Positions 45,201-57,360 of a DNA stretch of 58,585 bases are shown piece after piece; position 1 is the stretch's first letter, and each line of letters starts with the position of its first letter. The DNA lies in contig JANDJZ010000236.1 of NCBI GenBank assembly GCA_027943245.1, positions 1-58,585 on the forward strand, given 5' to 3'. The notes below the pieces were generated by a model. The model was given only the letters and a program-made list of their open reading frames with translations, was not told where the DNA came from and did not search any database. Source of the DNA: Acanthamoeba sp. SK_2022b (lineage: Eukaryota; Discosea; Longamoebia; Acanthamoebidae). The position numbers and the translations under genes are program-made.

Positions 45201-46122
45201 TATTCGTGCATGACGGCCTCATGCAGCTTCATATTAGGCTCACTCTCCTCTCCGTGTGGAAATGATCAGATGATTCAAAGGCCCCACTGCGGGTTGTGGT
45301 TATTGGCGACTCTGCGGGTGGCAATCTGGTGACCAGCATCACGCTGCGCGCGATAGCTGAGGTGCGTATCTGCCACCTCGCCTCGCCCACAGCTCGTGTC
45401 CGTTCACTTAACGACCAACCCTTTCCCCTGGGCGTAGGGCCTCCCGCCACCGGTGGGGGTGGTGCTTGTCTACCCAGCCCTGTGCCTCTCGCTCGCAGGT
45501 AGGGATCGGCATCTCGCCCCCCCCCCCTCTCTTTCGTTGTCGCGTCCAATCACTCATTTCATCACACCCGACACCACAAGCGAGCATTTCGCGAACAATT
45601 TTCAACCACGACCCCGTGCTCAACTTCCCTTCCACCGCTCTGTGCCTCAACTCCTACGTGCCCGAAGACAGACGCAGTGTACCGCGTCCCTGCCTCGGGG
45701 GTCTCATTTTCCTTTCCTGGCGAGCCCCTTACTCTCTTACGTCTGCTTCTCAACTACAGACGACGTTCACTGATCCGTATCTGAGCCCTAGCATGGCGCC
45801 ATCGTCGCTCTTGGCCAAGTTCCCGCCCGTTCACATTGCCGCAGGTGGCCTCGACCCTCTCCTTGACGATAGTGTCCACTTTGCGCATCGCTTACTGAAG
45901 GAGCACCGAGCGGTATGCACCCCTCTCCTCGCAGCGTGCCCGTCGTGGTGGCTTATCTCACGTTTTGGACTGATGGTGGCACAGGTCGAGCTTCGCATCT
46001 ACGATACCCTTCCACACGGCTTTATGAATGTGTCGCAGACAATCCCCTCCGCAAAGTTCGCCATCGTCGACATCGCCAGCGCCATCACTCGGCTACTGTT
46101 CCCTCCGAGATTGGCCGAATGA
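42256..46122 (+). CDS. LIPE: Hormone-sensitive lipase
   Basis: Start ATG at 42256; stop at 46122; about ten exons. The N-terminal HSL_N-type region has ALWEENCRSKRYEEARVYFL, EEPLSAAYECLYRYLGV, LQPYHMGYEYNKELASYVKQ, NIFFAATGKSHAMGNFV and FKRSMSLGLLRSVWD. The alpha/beta-hydrolase part has HVHGGGFVSQSS (oxyanion hole), VDYSLAPEHPYPTA, the nucleophile motif GDSAGGN (Ser near 45310), AAGGLDPLLDDS (Asp) and DTLPHGFMNV (His). Between them lies about 220 residues of Ser, acidic and His-rich sequence, the place where mammalian HSL also carries its regulatory module. It hydrolyses diacylglycerol, triacylglycerol or sterol esters in lipid stores. All catalytic residues are present. Confidence 0.9.
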
Positions 46123-47250
46123 ACAACGTTTTGCTCACAATCTCTCTGTAAAGAATAAACGTCTTGATTGGCCACGATTCTGGCCTTGGCGGCAACGCGA
46201 CCGACGGTCAAAGAAAGGCCGTCGTGGTCTTGGCAGGCCAAGCTGCCCATGTTGCCCGGACCACCGCTCAATTTACACTTTTAAGGTCGCGGCGGGGATT
46301 GGCTGGGGCTCGAGAAGAATGGGAGAACACCAACCCAGTTTTTGTGACGACCTACCACGTGCGCGAAGGCCACAAAACCCGAGGCGGAGCACGTTGTGCG
46401 CCCTTTCTTATCTTCGCGCCCGACCACCCACCCACACACACGCCAACCAGGTCTGTATTACCCCCTTTGCCCTACCAGGGCCATCACCACACCACTTGCT
46501 TTGGGTCAGTTGGAGAGCAATGGCGCAGCGGATCTCTGGTCCCGGGACTCTGTTGCTCAAAGGCTGTGTGTGTGGTGGCGGTTTATCGCGAGTCCTCTTC
46601 TATCGATGAGGAAGCGCCAAGTGAACGGCTTGGCCCTCTTTAATTCACTTCTTTCAGTATGTTGGTTATTTTTCTTATGTTGCGGTGGCGTGGTGGGACA
46701 AAAGTCGGCGGCGTCTCAAACGCCGATTCAGAACTGGAAACTTATCCGTTCCCTCCGATTTCTCTTTATCAATTCAGTTGCGTTGAGCTGCGGGAGAAGA
46801 TCTTGGAAATTCGCAAGAACCCACAACTCCAGTGTTGATTTCCGAAAGGACTGTCGTTGGGGAGGACACACCGATCATCCCACCAGCGACGTCGAACCTC
46901 GATCCGCCAGAAAACGCCTGCCATCCAAGCTCCGCGCTACTTCAACGGTGACTCCCGGTTCAGGGAATCGGTCATCTTGACTCCGTGCGTTTGGAAGGTA
47001 CCGCCAGCGATTTCCCCAAAATTTTGGTTCTTTCGTAAAGCGACATTGATGCAAATGATTTAACGTCAACTTCCTGTGCAGCTGCCCATCTGAGTATAGC
47101 TACGTGCTATTGTCCTATCGACCTACACTTGTGAATCTTTTCGATCTATCCACGTTCTCCAATTTCGACCTTCGATTTTTGTCTACCGATTCCCGGCTTC
47201 GACACTTTCACCACATCAACATATTAGATTGTTACTCCCTGCCTACCACG
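46123..47250. other. Intergenic region
   Basis: About 1.1 kb between the lipase and the ornithine decarboxylase, both on the plus strand. It holds a poly(A) signal at 46154-46159 and the presumed decarboxylase promoter and leader. Open frames here lack motifs and are not called. Confidence 0.55.
46154..46159 (+). promoter_or_regulatory. Polyadenylation signal of the lipase gene
   Basis: AATAAA 32 bp after the lipase stop codon. Confidence 0.6.
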
Positions 47251-48230
47251 ATGAACGGAGTTGACAACGAACCCACCACCATGACCAACGACCCCGCCCA
47301 GTTCTCTGCTCTGGAAGAGGAGAACCGCAAGCTGAAGCAGCAGGTCGAAAGGCTCAAGATCATGCTCCGCCGCCAGCTCAACTACGACGGCGAGGACCAT
47401 GACTTTGAGCACATCTTCGATCGTGCACTCAGCTGGGAGGGCGACTACAACGCTTCGGACGAGGAGTACAACAAGACCTACGACTCTGCCGAGGAGACCG
47501 ACCCCTACTCGGCCGCCGATGCGGAGGAGAAGCGCCGCCGGAATGACACCGAGGGTGATTCCGGTGACGATGCTAGGGAAGGCCACAACTCCGAAGATGG
47601 CAACGCTTCGGAGGAGGAGAAGATCGCCGTCCACGCCAGACGCCCGAGGCGCGTCAGCGGGCTTCGCATCACACCAGTGTTCGAGTGCGTACCTCTCACC
47701 CGCTCTCCTCCAGCGCACCTCCCTCTCTTTTTACGTGATGATAAACCTTCCATTAGATAGGGACAAATGAGGAGGAAGGAGACTTCCTCCATTGAGATCA
47801 CAAATTTTTAAACCTGATTACCACTCCTTTTCACGGAGCACCTGTATTCTCTGTCATACGTAGCAGTTTCTCACCTTTTCCTTCCCCCCGTCTCCACTCC
47901 ACTCCCTTTCCTTTGCAGGAACGATCACTGCGTGGAGATTGTGGCGCACGTGGTAACCGACATCGTCGAGGATCCTTCGCTTACGGAAGAAGGTCCCGTC
48001 GACTGCGAGTCGGGCAAGGACATTGACCAAGGCTATTCGGGCGATCAGGAAGAGGGAGACTCGGGAGATAACGACGTCGACAACGACGGCGACGACCAGA
48101 CCGAGGTCGTGATCTCCGCCGACGGCAAGAAGACCAAGCGCCTCAGGCTCGGCGCCAAGAAGCGGCAAAAGCTGAAGGAGAAGAAGGTGCAGATCTTACA
48201 ATATTTGTTTATTTATTATTTCCTTATTTA

Positions 48231-48279
<49 letters not shown>

Positions 48280-50668
48280 TATATGATGAATCAATGGTAA
48301 CACCGCTCGCAGTATGACGCCTTATGATCGGAACATGCCATCTTAATCCTGATACTACAATCTCTTGTTTTGTTCTTATTGCTGGCGTGGTGAATGTACG
48401 CTGACGCCACCTTTCGTTCTTCTTCTTTCTCCAGGCCAAGTCCAGCGGAAAGATCCCGCGTAAGAAGCTGATCCCCCGCAAGGAGAGCTCCTCGTCGGGC
48501 TTCGTGCTAAGCGAGAAGCCCATCCCGCAGGGCGAGAAGCAGGCGCGCAAGAGGCCCAACCACAAGAGCAAGAGCAAGCGCGAGAAGGCCGCTCTTAGGC
48601 CGCGCAGGCGCAGGAGGAACCCCCTCGTCCGCGCTGCCCTCGAGCCCTCCGATCTCCTGGCTCCCGTCGTGCCCGACGACTTCTATGAGACCACGGCTGA
48701 GGCTGCCTCTGCGAAGGAGCTCAAGCTCAAGGGTACGCACTCTGCCCTCTTCCTTTCGTGTTGGCGCGTGCGTGGTGGCGCAGTCGTTCTTCGCACGTGA
48801 TGAACTAGTATCATTCTACGCCTATGAAAACAATAATTTTTAATCAGTGATTACCAAGCATACTTTCTGAATAGCAACCCACCTCTGTCTCGTCTGTTCG
48901 CTTTGCCACGCCGGCTTGCCGCTAACTTGTCTCGCTATTCTGTCACCAACAGTCTACGAGGAGCTTTCGAAGAGCTCGGCGATTGAGCTCATCAGCACGG
49001 TGAGCACAGTGGAGGAGCTGCTCGCCAAGGAACTCGAAAAGGGCCAGTACTCGGCCTTCTACCTCGTCAACTTGGGAGCGGTAGTCGAGAAGTTCCTGCA
49101 GTGGAAGAAGTACATGCCTCGCGTGCGTCCGATGTACGCTGTCAAGTCGAACCCCGACATCAACATCATCCGGGCTCTGCATTTCCTCGGCACTGGATTC
49201 GACTGCGCCTCGCAGGCGGAGCTCGAGGAGGTCAGGAGCATCGGCGCCAAGTCAGAGAATATCATCTACGCCAACCCTTGCAAGGGCAAGGAGCACATTC
49301 TCTACGCCAAGCAGCATGGATTCGACCTCATGACGTTCGATAACGCTGCCGAGCTCGACAAGATCATCTCGCTCCACCCTGGCGCCAAGCTCGTTATCCG
49401 CATCCTCCCCGACGATCGCTACTCGCTCATGCCCTTCGGCACCAAGTTTGGCGCCTCGTACGACGAGAGCTGCAAGCTCATCCAGCGCTGCAAGGAGCTC
49501 GGCGCCACCCTCGTCGGCGTCAGCTTCCACGTCGGCAGCGGCTGCTACTCCAGCCAGGCCTGGCACGATGCCATCCGCCTCGCCAGGCGTGTCTTCAACG
49601 CGGCCGAGGAGGCCGGCTACAAGATGACCCTTCTCGACATTGGCGGAGTACGCTACCCCCCTCCTCCTTCCTCCCCCCTCTCTTTAGATGATGAAAAACC
49701 TTTCACCTTGGAGAACAGAATCTTAATTGATGATTTCTTGATGCAACCTGATTACTTTCTTTTCGAGCCTTGCGCGCTTTCGTCGTATCACCTTCCTCGT
49801 CGCTAACAATGGCGCTCTTGTGTAGGGTTACCCTGGCGTCGACGACGACGGCATGACCTTTGAGGAGACGATCGATGGCGTGGCTCAGATCCTGGACGAC
49901 CTCTTCCCCGCTGATGTCAACATCATCGCCGAACCCGGCCGCTACTTCTGTACTGCGGCCTACACGCTCGCGGTCACCATCATCTCCCGCAGGGACCGCT
50001 TCGTGTGTCGCAACAGGTACGACTCACCCCTCTACCGTCCCCTTTCCTCCTCTCGACGTCTCCTTAGGATGACTACATATAAACCCAGCTCGATGATAAC
50101 TTATGATTATAATTGTAATTCTGCTTCTCTGAAACGATTCGTCTTGTTTTGACTCTTCTTTTTTGCCGCTGTTGTAATTTCGAGCCCTCACCTTTCTTTC
50201 CTACGCACTTGCAGGCCGCAGAACAAGCTCTCGTTCGTTGGCCAGGAGGAAGAGAAGACCGAGGAGACCCAGGCCGAGGACACGACGACCGAGCAGGAGG
50301 ATGTTCCTGCTCGTGAGGTGCTCTACTACCTCTCCGACGGCCTCTACGGCTCGTTCAACAACATCGTGTTCGATCACGCCAAGCCTCTGCCGCTTTCCAT
50401 GAAGTCGTCTGAGACCAAGTCGCGCTCGACCCTGTTCGGCCCGACGTGCGACTCCATCGACGTCGTGTGCAAGGACATCGACCTGCCCGAGATGGAAATC
50501 GGCGACTGGCTCTACTTCGTGAACATGGGCGCCTACACCATCGCCTCGGCCTCATCCTTCAACGGCTTCCGGCCGCCTAACGCCAAGTACCTCATGTACA
50601 TCGGCGACCGCAAGCTCGACACCCACCTCAAGATTCTCTCCCCCGAGGCCTTGCCCAAGGCCAAGTAA
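47251..50668 (+). CDS. ODC1: Ornithine decarboxylase with a long charged N-terminal extension
   Basis: Start ATG at 47251; stop at 50666-50668. The first three exons encode a coiled coil (ALEEENRKLKQQVERLKIML), an acidic Ser/Asp/Glu region, and a very basic segment (KKTKRLRLGAKKRQKLKEKK, RPRRRRRNPLVRAALE), then join in frame (K-G/TC-TAC) to a full decarboxylase: RVRPMYAVKSNPD (pyridoxal Lys), GFDCASQAELEEV, IIYANPCKG, SFHVGSGCYSS, LDIGGGYPGV, IAEPGRYF, GPTCDSIDVV (catalytic Cys) and GDWLYFVNMGAYTIASAS. It makes putrescine from ornithine, the first step of polyamine synthesis. The enzyme part has normal length; the roughly 330-residue extension is not part of the known family. The basic stretch looks like a nuclear or nucleolar signal. 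Confidence 0.92.
48232..48280. repeat. ATT trinucleotide microsatellite
   Basis: About 49 bp of perfect ATT repeats inside the decarboxylase intron 48187-48434. Confidence 0.95.
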
Positions 50669-51508
50669 ACGTTTATGTGGTCTGGTTACAACACACCTAG
50701 CAAGCATCTTTCTGGGAACTCAAGTGAGTTGCTGTGGGGAAGGGGAAGTTTGTGCAAGGAGTGTGAGATATTGAAATCGATCTCTTTGAAGCTTGCTGAG
50801 TGTGTGTCCCTCAAACAGCTCCTTCTCTCTGCTTGATGCAGAACTTGTGGTAGCCAGCGTTATCCACTATAAAGGTTGATGGTGTTGTGACTTTAAGCAT
50901 ATTTAATGATCAACATTGTCATGGTCATCCCCACTCAATTCATTGCACCCTCTATCCATCCTTGTTCACTGCTTGCATGCAGAAGTACAAGTCACTGTCC
51001 CTTTCCAACTGGTGTGCCAACACTGTTCCCTTCTACCCACAAGAAAACAGGAGTGTTTTTGTGCAAATAGGTCTTGTCCAGGTAGATGGAGGGTGTTCCC
51101 TTGGCCTTTCCACACACTTGTACCCATCACTCTTCGTTGCCACACCAATTACAACAGTGTCCAGACTGTAAGGTATTCCACAATTCCTGTTCTCCAAAAC
51201 CATGACTCCCAGTTGGTTTTTTTGTTATGTGAAAGGGGCAGAAGGTCTTTGTGTGTGGCTCCAGAATAATGGATCATGCTACTGCAGATCACATAACCAT
51301 GCATGGCCCTGATGGTAATGTTCACCCCTCTGCCCCCATTCTCCTACACAGCAAGCACCATAAGCTTTTGCCACCAACATCAAATCAGGACTTTACTACA
51401 CTTTTTGCAACTTTCTTTCATAGAAAAAAGTGAACAGGCGTCCGGTTTGGGTAGGCTTAAATTTCTAATCGTTTCTAGGTCGCCCACAAACATCTGGTGC
51501 CAACAATC
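50669..51508. other. AT-richer intergenic region, no gene recognised
   Basis: About 840 bp between the decarboxylase and tRNA-Ile. Composition shifts to lower GC than the neighbouring coding DNA. Short open frames without motifs only. Confidence 0.6.
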
Positions 51509-51581
51509 GGCCGGTTAGCTTAGTTGGTAGAGCGTGGTGCTAATAACGCCAAGGTCGTGGGTTCGATCCCCACACTGGCCA
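51509..51581 (+). tRNA. tRNA-Ile (anticodon AAT)
   Basis: 73-nt cloverleaf from GGCCGGTTAGCTTAG to ACTGGCCA; anticodon stem-loop TGGTG-CTAATAA-CGCCA; T arm GTGGGTTCGATCCCCAC. Acceptor stem fully paired. A TTTT terminator follows two bases after the end. Confidence 0.96.
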
Positions 51582-51741
51582 TCTTTTGGTACCATGGCAT
51601 CTTTCTTTTGATAGCCTGGTGGGACACCAGCACATGGAGAACAAGTGGCAGTGGACATTAAAATTATGATCTCTCCTTTCCTGGGGGAGATGATTGTCCG
51701 CCTTCACAGCATGGGGCTTCACACAGCCAAAAGGGGAAGGA

Positions 51742-51814
51742 TGGCGCCAATGGGAATCGAACCCATGATCTCTCCCTTACTAGGGGAGCGCGGTGCCGAC
51801 TGCGCCATGGCGCC
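51742..51814 (-). tRNA. tRNA-Thr (anticodon AGT)
   Basis: On the minus strand GGCGCCATGGCGCAG to TTGGCGCCA, 73 nt; anticodon stem-loop CTCCC-CTAGTAA-GGGAG; T arm with GGTTCGATTCC. No intron. It faces tRNA-Ile, 160 bp away. Confidence 0.93.
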
Positions 51815-52003
51815 ACTGTTGAATATGATTTAGTGGTATTCGATATGCCATCAGTTAAGCCATATCACTCCCAAGAAGTCCCAGTTGTTGATCAGTGGGC
51901 CATGCAACTGTTCTTGTGCCTTTTGGAGGCCATGGTTCCTGACGCCATGTATACCACCAGCATGGGAATGTATCGACAACCCCAGCCCAACAGGACCTTA
52001 AGT

Positions 52004-52171
52004 TGCCAAAAAGTAACTCCAGTTGAAGCGGCAAAACAGGATGACTGGAGGTGACGGGTATCGATCCCGCTGCCTCTCCGATGCGAACGGAGCGCTCTAC
52101 CATGTGAGCTACACCCCCAGCGCTTGCCAGTAAGGAAAGCATAGGGAACTTTTCAAAGTAACTTTTCATCG
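52004..52171. repeat. 168-bp tRNA-Ala duplication unit, copy 2
   Basis: Second copy of the block at 28296-28463: same orientation, same length, two differences, including about 42 bp downstream and about 53 bp upstream of the tRNA. Confidence 0.93.
52046..52118 (-). tRNA. tRNA-Ala (anticodon CGC)
   Basis: Identical over 73 nt to the copy at 28338-28410; same acceptor stem with G3:U70, same anticodon loop TTCGCAT. Confidence 0.95.
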
Positions 52172-53749
52172 CAAGTGCCCACATGGGCAGCTCAGCACTC
52201 TGGTTTCCACCTGGTGTAGAGGGAATGCTGACTAAATGGGGAAGCTAGTCCCCAAAGCAATTCTTTGCAGGCAGACTCAAGTCTGGACTCACACTGCCCC
52301 TCTTGATGAAGGAGGTGGGAAAGAGGGCACTGGCAAAACCCTGAACTGCCTCTATTATCAAATGAGAGGTCCAGTCATTTTAAGATTAATTTCAAGAGTT
52401 AGGTTTTAACTCCAAATCTCCCATTTTGCAAAGTTAAATTTACTTTTGGTGAAAAATGCTAACTCATTTTTTTAAGGCAAATCCAACGATAACAAGTGAT
52501 TTTTATTGCATATTAAATAATTGTCAACTTATATCCAGCTTAACCCATGTTACAATGCATACTGTGGCCACTTCTCCAACAGTAACAACAATTATCACTT
52601 AGGACTGCAAGGGCAGTAGGGTGTCATGAAGCACAAGCTGTTTTTTTTAGACATCTGGAGGTCACAGCAGTAATGGTGGTTTCAGTAGTGATGTCTTAAT
52701 TAGAAGCAGTCAACAAGGTCAGTCATCCAGCCCCTATCCCTTCTCAGTGATGAGCATTAAGATTTCATGCATTCTGCAGCAGCTCCATCATGGTGGCTGG
52801 TTACTGGTTAATGGTGCAATCACAAACATACAACATTGACTGTCAGTGTCACCTTGAAGAAACATGACAGGTGTCTACCCAAATGCTGCTGCTGCTTACA
52901 CACAGAATACAATGGCTCTGCACTTTCTTCATCTCCTTCACCTCTTAATGCTGCACTGTCATGCATGTGCACGTGAGAGCTGCTTCATTGATGGCATCAA
53001 GGTTTTGCCAGTGCACCTCCTTCACCACACACATGCTTGCTTGCAACCATAGTGTCCACATGTACAATGTTTGCAGCTCTTCTTCACCACACATCACAAC
53101 CTGCCATCTGGTCATGTATGAGCATGTGATGTTGGAGGCCTTCTTGGCATTTCTCCTCTACCATCACGTACATGTATGCAATGCTCATGCACCTGCTTCA
53201 CCACAAAAAAGCCTGCAATATGGTCATGTGTGCATGTGATGTTGGAGGTCTTCATGACGTTTATGCTTGCTATACCGCCATGTATGCATTCACAATGCTC
53301 ATGCACCTTCTGTCCCACAATTACACCCTCTATGTTGTCATGTTTGGGCATGTGTTATGGGTGATCTTGGTGCCATTTTTGCTTGCAATACCAGCACAAA
53401 GGCATGCACAATGCTCTGCACCTCTTTCACTACAGATGTGCACTATCTGGTCCTGTATGTGCATGTATTGTGGGTAACCAAATTGTACATATGTGCAGAA
53501 TGAGGATGCAGCCCACAATAAGATCATTGCGCAACCTGCATCAGCAAGCCAGGTGATGCACCTGACAACCAACTGCTTTTCTGACAATAAAAAATCATGC
53601 ATGATCCTGTTCAGATGCCCTTCATACTGCAGATTCAAACTGCCAATTTCACCCACTTCTGTACACCATCCTTATGTGAGCATGGTTAACCTTGTTCGAA
53701 TGCAACAACAGGGACAACTTCTTTTGGCCTAGTTTTGCCACCTTGAGTT
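52119..53749. other. AT-richer gene-poor stretch with repeat array
   Basis: About 1.6 kb between tRNA-Ala and the F-box gene. Low GC, no coding motif. It holds array B of the 116-bp repeat family (53100-53480); 52172-53090 has nothing recognised beyond related TGCATG-rich sequence. Confidence 0.6.
53100..53480. repeat. 116-bp degenerate tandem repeat, array B
   Basis: Units begin near 53100, 53212, 53327 and 53440 with CCTGCCATCTGGTC-like starts, a 112-115 bp period, and the shared blocks GCATGTGATGTTGGAG, ATGCTCATGCACCT and CACCACAAAAAAGCC. Same family and same orientation as 25293-25735. Confidence 0.82.
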
Positions 53750-56700
53750 TCAGCAGTCGCCCAGCTTCTCCTTGCCTTTGGCCTCGTCATCATCCCTTTC
53801 CTCATTTTCGTCGCACACTCGCTCAGCGGTTCCTTCTTCGCCCACTTCGATTTCTCCGGCGCACACTTGCTCTTGTCCGGTGGCCTCTTCCTCCTCCGGT
53901 GTCTCCACGGGGATGGAGAGAGAGCGAAGAAAGGCACGCCACTTGTTATCCACGTCGTTGTTGGGATCGTCCGGCACATCCCTCCACGGCCCTCCTCGGC
54001 CATCTCGCACACACTGACGAGGATCAGCGCCCCCTTGGGAATACGGTGGCACGTGTCAGCCTTCACGGAGGGACCACACACTGCAGTTTGGGCTTCCTTT
54101 TTTCGAAAAAAGCGAAGACATGGTGGGGGTGAGTACTCTCGACGAGGTTGATGACCTTCTTCATCATGCTGTCCAGCTGCTGCTCGTTGTACGGCCAGTT
54201 CCAGCTGATGGTTACATACAACAGAGTCGCACCGTCTCCGTTCCTCGCGTTTACGTCCGCTCCGTGAGCCAGCTGCAATGGCGATGCGACGCCCGTCAGT
54301 CCACAGACGACTGTTCGTCCAAAGAATGGAGATCGAGGGAGAGGAAGAACTGTGAGGGGAGTGGAGGCACCGCACCAGTAGTTCAAACAACGCATCGTGG
54401 TCGAGCGCGTGAAACAGAGGCGATTCCTGAGCGTAGCCCGAGTGGCGGTTCACATCGGCCCCTCGCTAAAGACGCGAGGTCGACAAGTTAGTCAGTGAGA
54501 CGGACCGGGAGGCGGAATGCCATCACGATGATCTGAAGTGGCGCGCTACCTCGAGGAGAAGCTTGACGACTCGCTCCCGTTCTTCCTTGTCGTGCCAGTA
54601 GAAGCCGCGAACTGCGTGGTGCAAGGGCAGGTAGTCGTTTTCTCCGCCGGCATTGGGATCGATTCCTGCCAAGCACGGATGATGACCAACAAGCGACCGA
54701 TGTCGGTTATCGGTCGTTCCAAGAGAAAGGGCTGTTGCAGCGCGTACCCATGTCCAGCAGGGCGACCAGAAGGTCGTAATTGGCGGACCTGGCAGCAGCC
54801 GCGAGGAAGGGCGTGCCGAGCCCTGCAACAATTGGCACTTATTGGTAACTTCGAAATTGTGCAATTAAGAGGTGGCGGACGCACGAGGGTCCCGGATATC
54901 GACCCCGTGTTTGGTGAACAGAGACACAAGCTCCAAGGTAGAATCCGTGTCCCTCCAATGAACGCAATGCTTAGCCAAACACTATGCGCCATGATCAACG
55001 ATGCATACGTCAGCACTCTCACCCCCCCCCCGCCCCTTCACCAGAAACAGAAGGTCCGCCTACGACGCACCAGCACGGGGTCCTTGTGGTGAACGTCGGC
55101 CCCTGCCTCGATCAGGCACCTACAGATCTCTAGCGAGGGGCTCTGTTGGTGTGAGTGTGGTGTGTGCTGTTAGCTCAGGAATCAGGGTGTGTGTACGCTT
55201 GCACTAATGCCGAGATGTCGAACCTTTAGCGCCCAATGGAGGGTCGTCTGGCCGGAGCTATCCGTGGCTTTGATGTCGGCGCCGTGCTTCAGAAGGAACC
55301 GCACAAAGGAGAGCCGCTTGGTCGCGGGGCGGAGAGCTAGATGAAGTGGCACGCGGCCTACCTCATCGGCCAGATTGATGTCCAGCCCCACTGCAAGGAA
55401 GAGCGACACGAGGTCCTCGTTCTGCTGTTCGGCCGCGAGGTGCAGCGGAGACAAGAGCGCCTGCACGTTGTAGCGACACGAAGCATGTGAGGAATGCCAA
55501 CGGCCACGCCGCATTCTTGGCGGAGTGGCACGTGATAGCCATTGAAGCAACTGACCTTCTTAGTATTGGCCTCGGATGCGCTCCAGACGATCTTGGCGCC
55601 GTGCTCTAGCAGCACGCGCACGACCGACAAGCGACCGTTGAGCGTGGCCAAGTGCAGCGCCGATTGCTTGGGCTTGCTCAGCGCATTAATGTCTGCCCCC
55701 CCAAAGCGCAGTTGGTTGGTTGTCGACAACAGGTTGGTCAACACGATCACAGCCCACGGGTCAGAGCACGGATGTGTACCGGCGCCGCGCTTGAGCAGGA
55801 AGATGACCATTCCAGTGTGTCCGCCTTCGGCGGCAAAGTGGAGAGCCGTCTTGCCGGTCCGCGGCTCAGCGGCGTTGACCATGGCCACCACCGCGTCAGG
55901 TCCGCCTGCCTTTTCCATCAGCACCTCCATGATCTGTACACACACATATTCACACGCCGCGTGTGAGTCACCCCCTCCCAAACATGTCAGGGTGAGCAGC
56001 AGGGCAAGGGGAAGACACCTTGATGTGGCCTCCGGCGGCGGCCTGGAAGGAGAGCGGCCGCGCGCCCTTCCTGCCGCCCTTCTGCGACTCGACCAGCCGT
56101 GCAAAATCGTTCCCGCCAGCGCCGTGCCGCAGGAGCACCTGAGATGGTCGTGTATGGCGGCGGGATATTTCCGCGTCAGGACACGCATGTGTTCAGAGAG
56201 CATGAAAATGAGTGGGCCGCACCTCGACGACGTCGAGGAAGCCCTTGGCGGCGGCGATGCCCACGGGCGTACATCCCTGGTGGTTGGCCACATTGACGTC
56301 GGCGCCGGCCAGCGCGAGGATCTCGACCACGTCGGCGCAGCCAATGGTGGCCGCCAGGTGCAGCGGCCGCGTGCGCTCGGGCGTGAGGGATGGGTGGGTG
56401 TTCGGCGGCTCGCCATTAAGCAGATCGAGGCTCACGTTGGCGCCCTCCTTTCGCAGGAGGTCTTGCAGCACTTGATCGAACCCGCAGGCAGCGCACCACC
56501 TGCGACACGGAAACAGTGTTGGGTGAGGCCGCCACAGTGGCGTCGCAGTTCGTCATCAGCGTATGCAGCTGGTTGGCCACCTTCTGCGGGTGCGTACTTG
56601 ATGATGTCCCATACACGCTGTTTGTTGTCGGCCTGCGACTGTAGCTGCCGTAGGGAGTTGACCGCCGCGAGACACCGCTGCCGCCAACTGGCCGCTGCTC

Positions 56701-57051
56701 GCGAGTTTCCGAAAGAAAGAAAGAAACCTATTAAAACTTTTTAAATTGTTGGTTTAGGTGAAGGGTACCCTTGTTTGTGGACGGGCGGGAGCTGAAGTGG
56801 CGCCGGAAGACCGCCTCCCACACGAAGTCCGAGTCACACACGTCTCGCCACACTCGGCACACGCATCCGCTCCGTGCCACGCTCACCGGGTCGGCCAGGC
56901 TGACGATGTGTTGCATGACTTCAAGCGGCAGCACCTGGTGCACCGCCTCGCCACCCCAATCGTACTCTTCTTCTTCTCCCCCCTCGGCTTCCTCCTCCGC
57001 CCTGTTTTCGGCCTCCCGATCGCCATCGTAGTCAGGCCAAAGAGCTTCCAT
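53750..57051 (-). CDS. F-box protein with ankyrin repeats
   Basis: Start ATG at 57051 (MEALWPDYDGDREAENRAEE), stop at 53750; about a dozen exons. F-box near the N-terminus: LPLEVMQHIVSLADPVSVAR, CVCRVWRDVCDSDFVWEAVF. Ankyrin repeats follow: RTRPLHLAATIGCADVVEIL, ALAGADVNVANHQGCTPVGI, GKTALHFAAEGGHTGMVIFL, QSALHLATLNGRLSVVRVLL, LHLAAEQQNEDLVSLFLAVG, VPLHLALRPATKRLSFVRFL, TLHWALK, DYLPLHHAVRGFYW and HGADVNARNGDGATLLYV. An acidic Glu-rich tail ends the protein. F-box proteins recruit substrates to SCF ubiquitin ligases through Skp1, with the ankyrin stack as the likely substrate binder; the target is unknown. Exon borders in the central part are approximate. Confidence 0.85.
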
Positions 57052-57360
57052 GTGTCGTGGTCTTTTTTCTTTTCGCGGTTGCTGCCGTGGCCCACACAGA
57101 AAGATGTTGAGTTCCTGTTTTTTTCTGAGTGAACCAGGTATTTGCTGGGTGCCTTGTCAACAGAGAAATATCAATCGCCATAAGGTTGTCAGCCACCATG
57201 ATTTCTGTAAGGCAGTAACATCATTATACTAACTGTATCACCAGGCACTAGCAGTTGCCCTGAAATCTGGTCATATGTAACCATTGTAATGTATAGGAAC
57301 AGCAAAAAATGACTGTCTGTGCTCAATGTTTCAGGCCTAGCGCGTTCAAAAAACAGTTAC

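Noticed and set aside
46164..46643. 159-codon open frame after the lipase
   Set aside because: No motif, unusual composition, and it begins in the lipase 3' region after a poly(A) signal.
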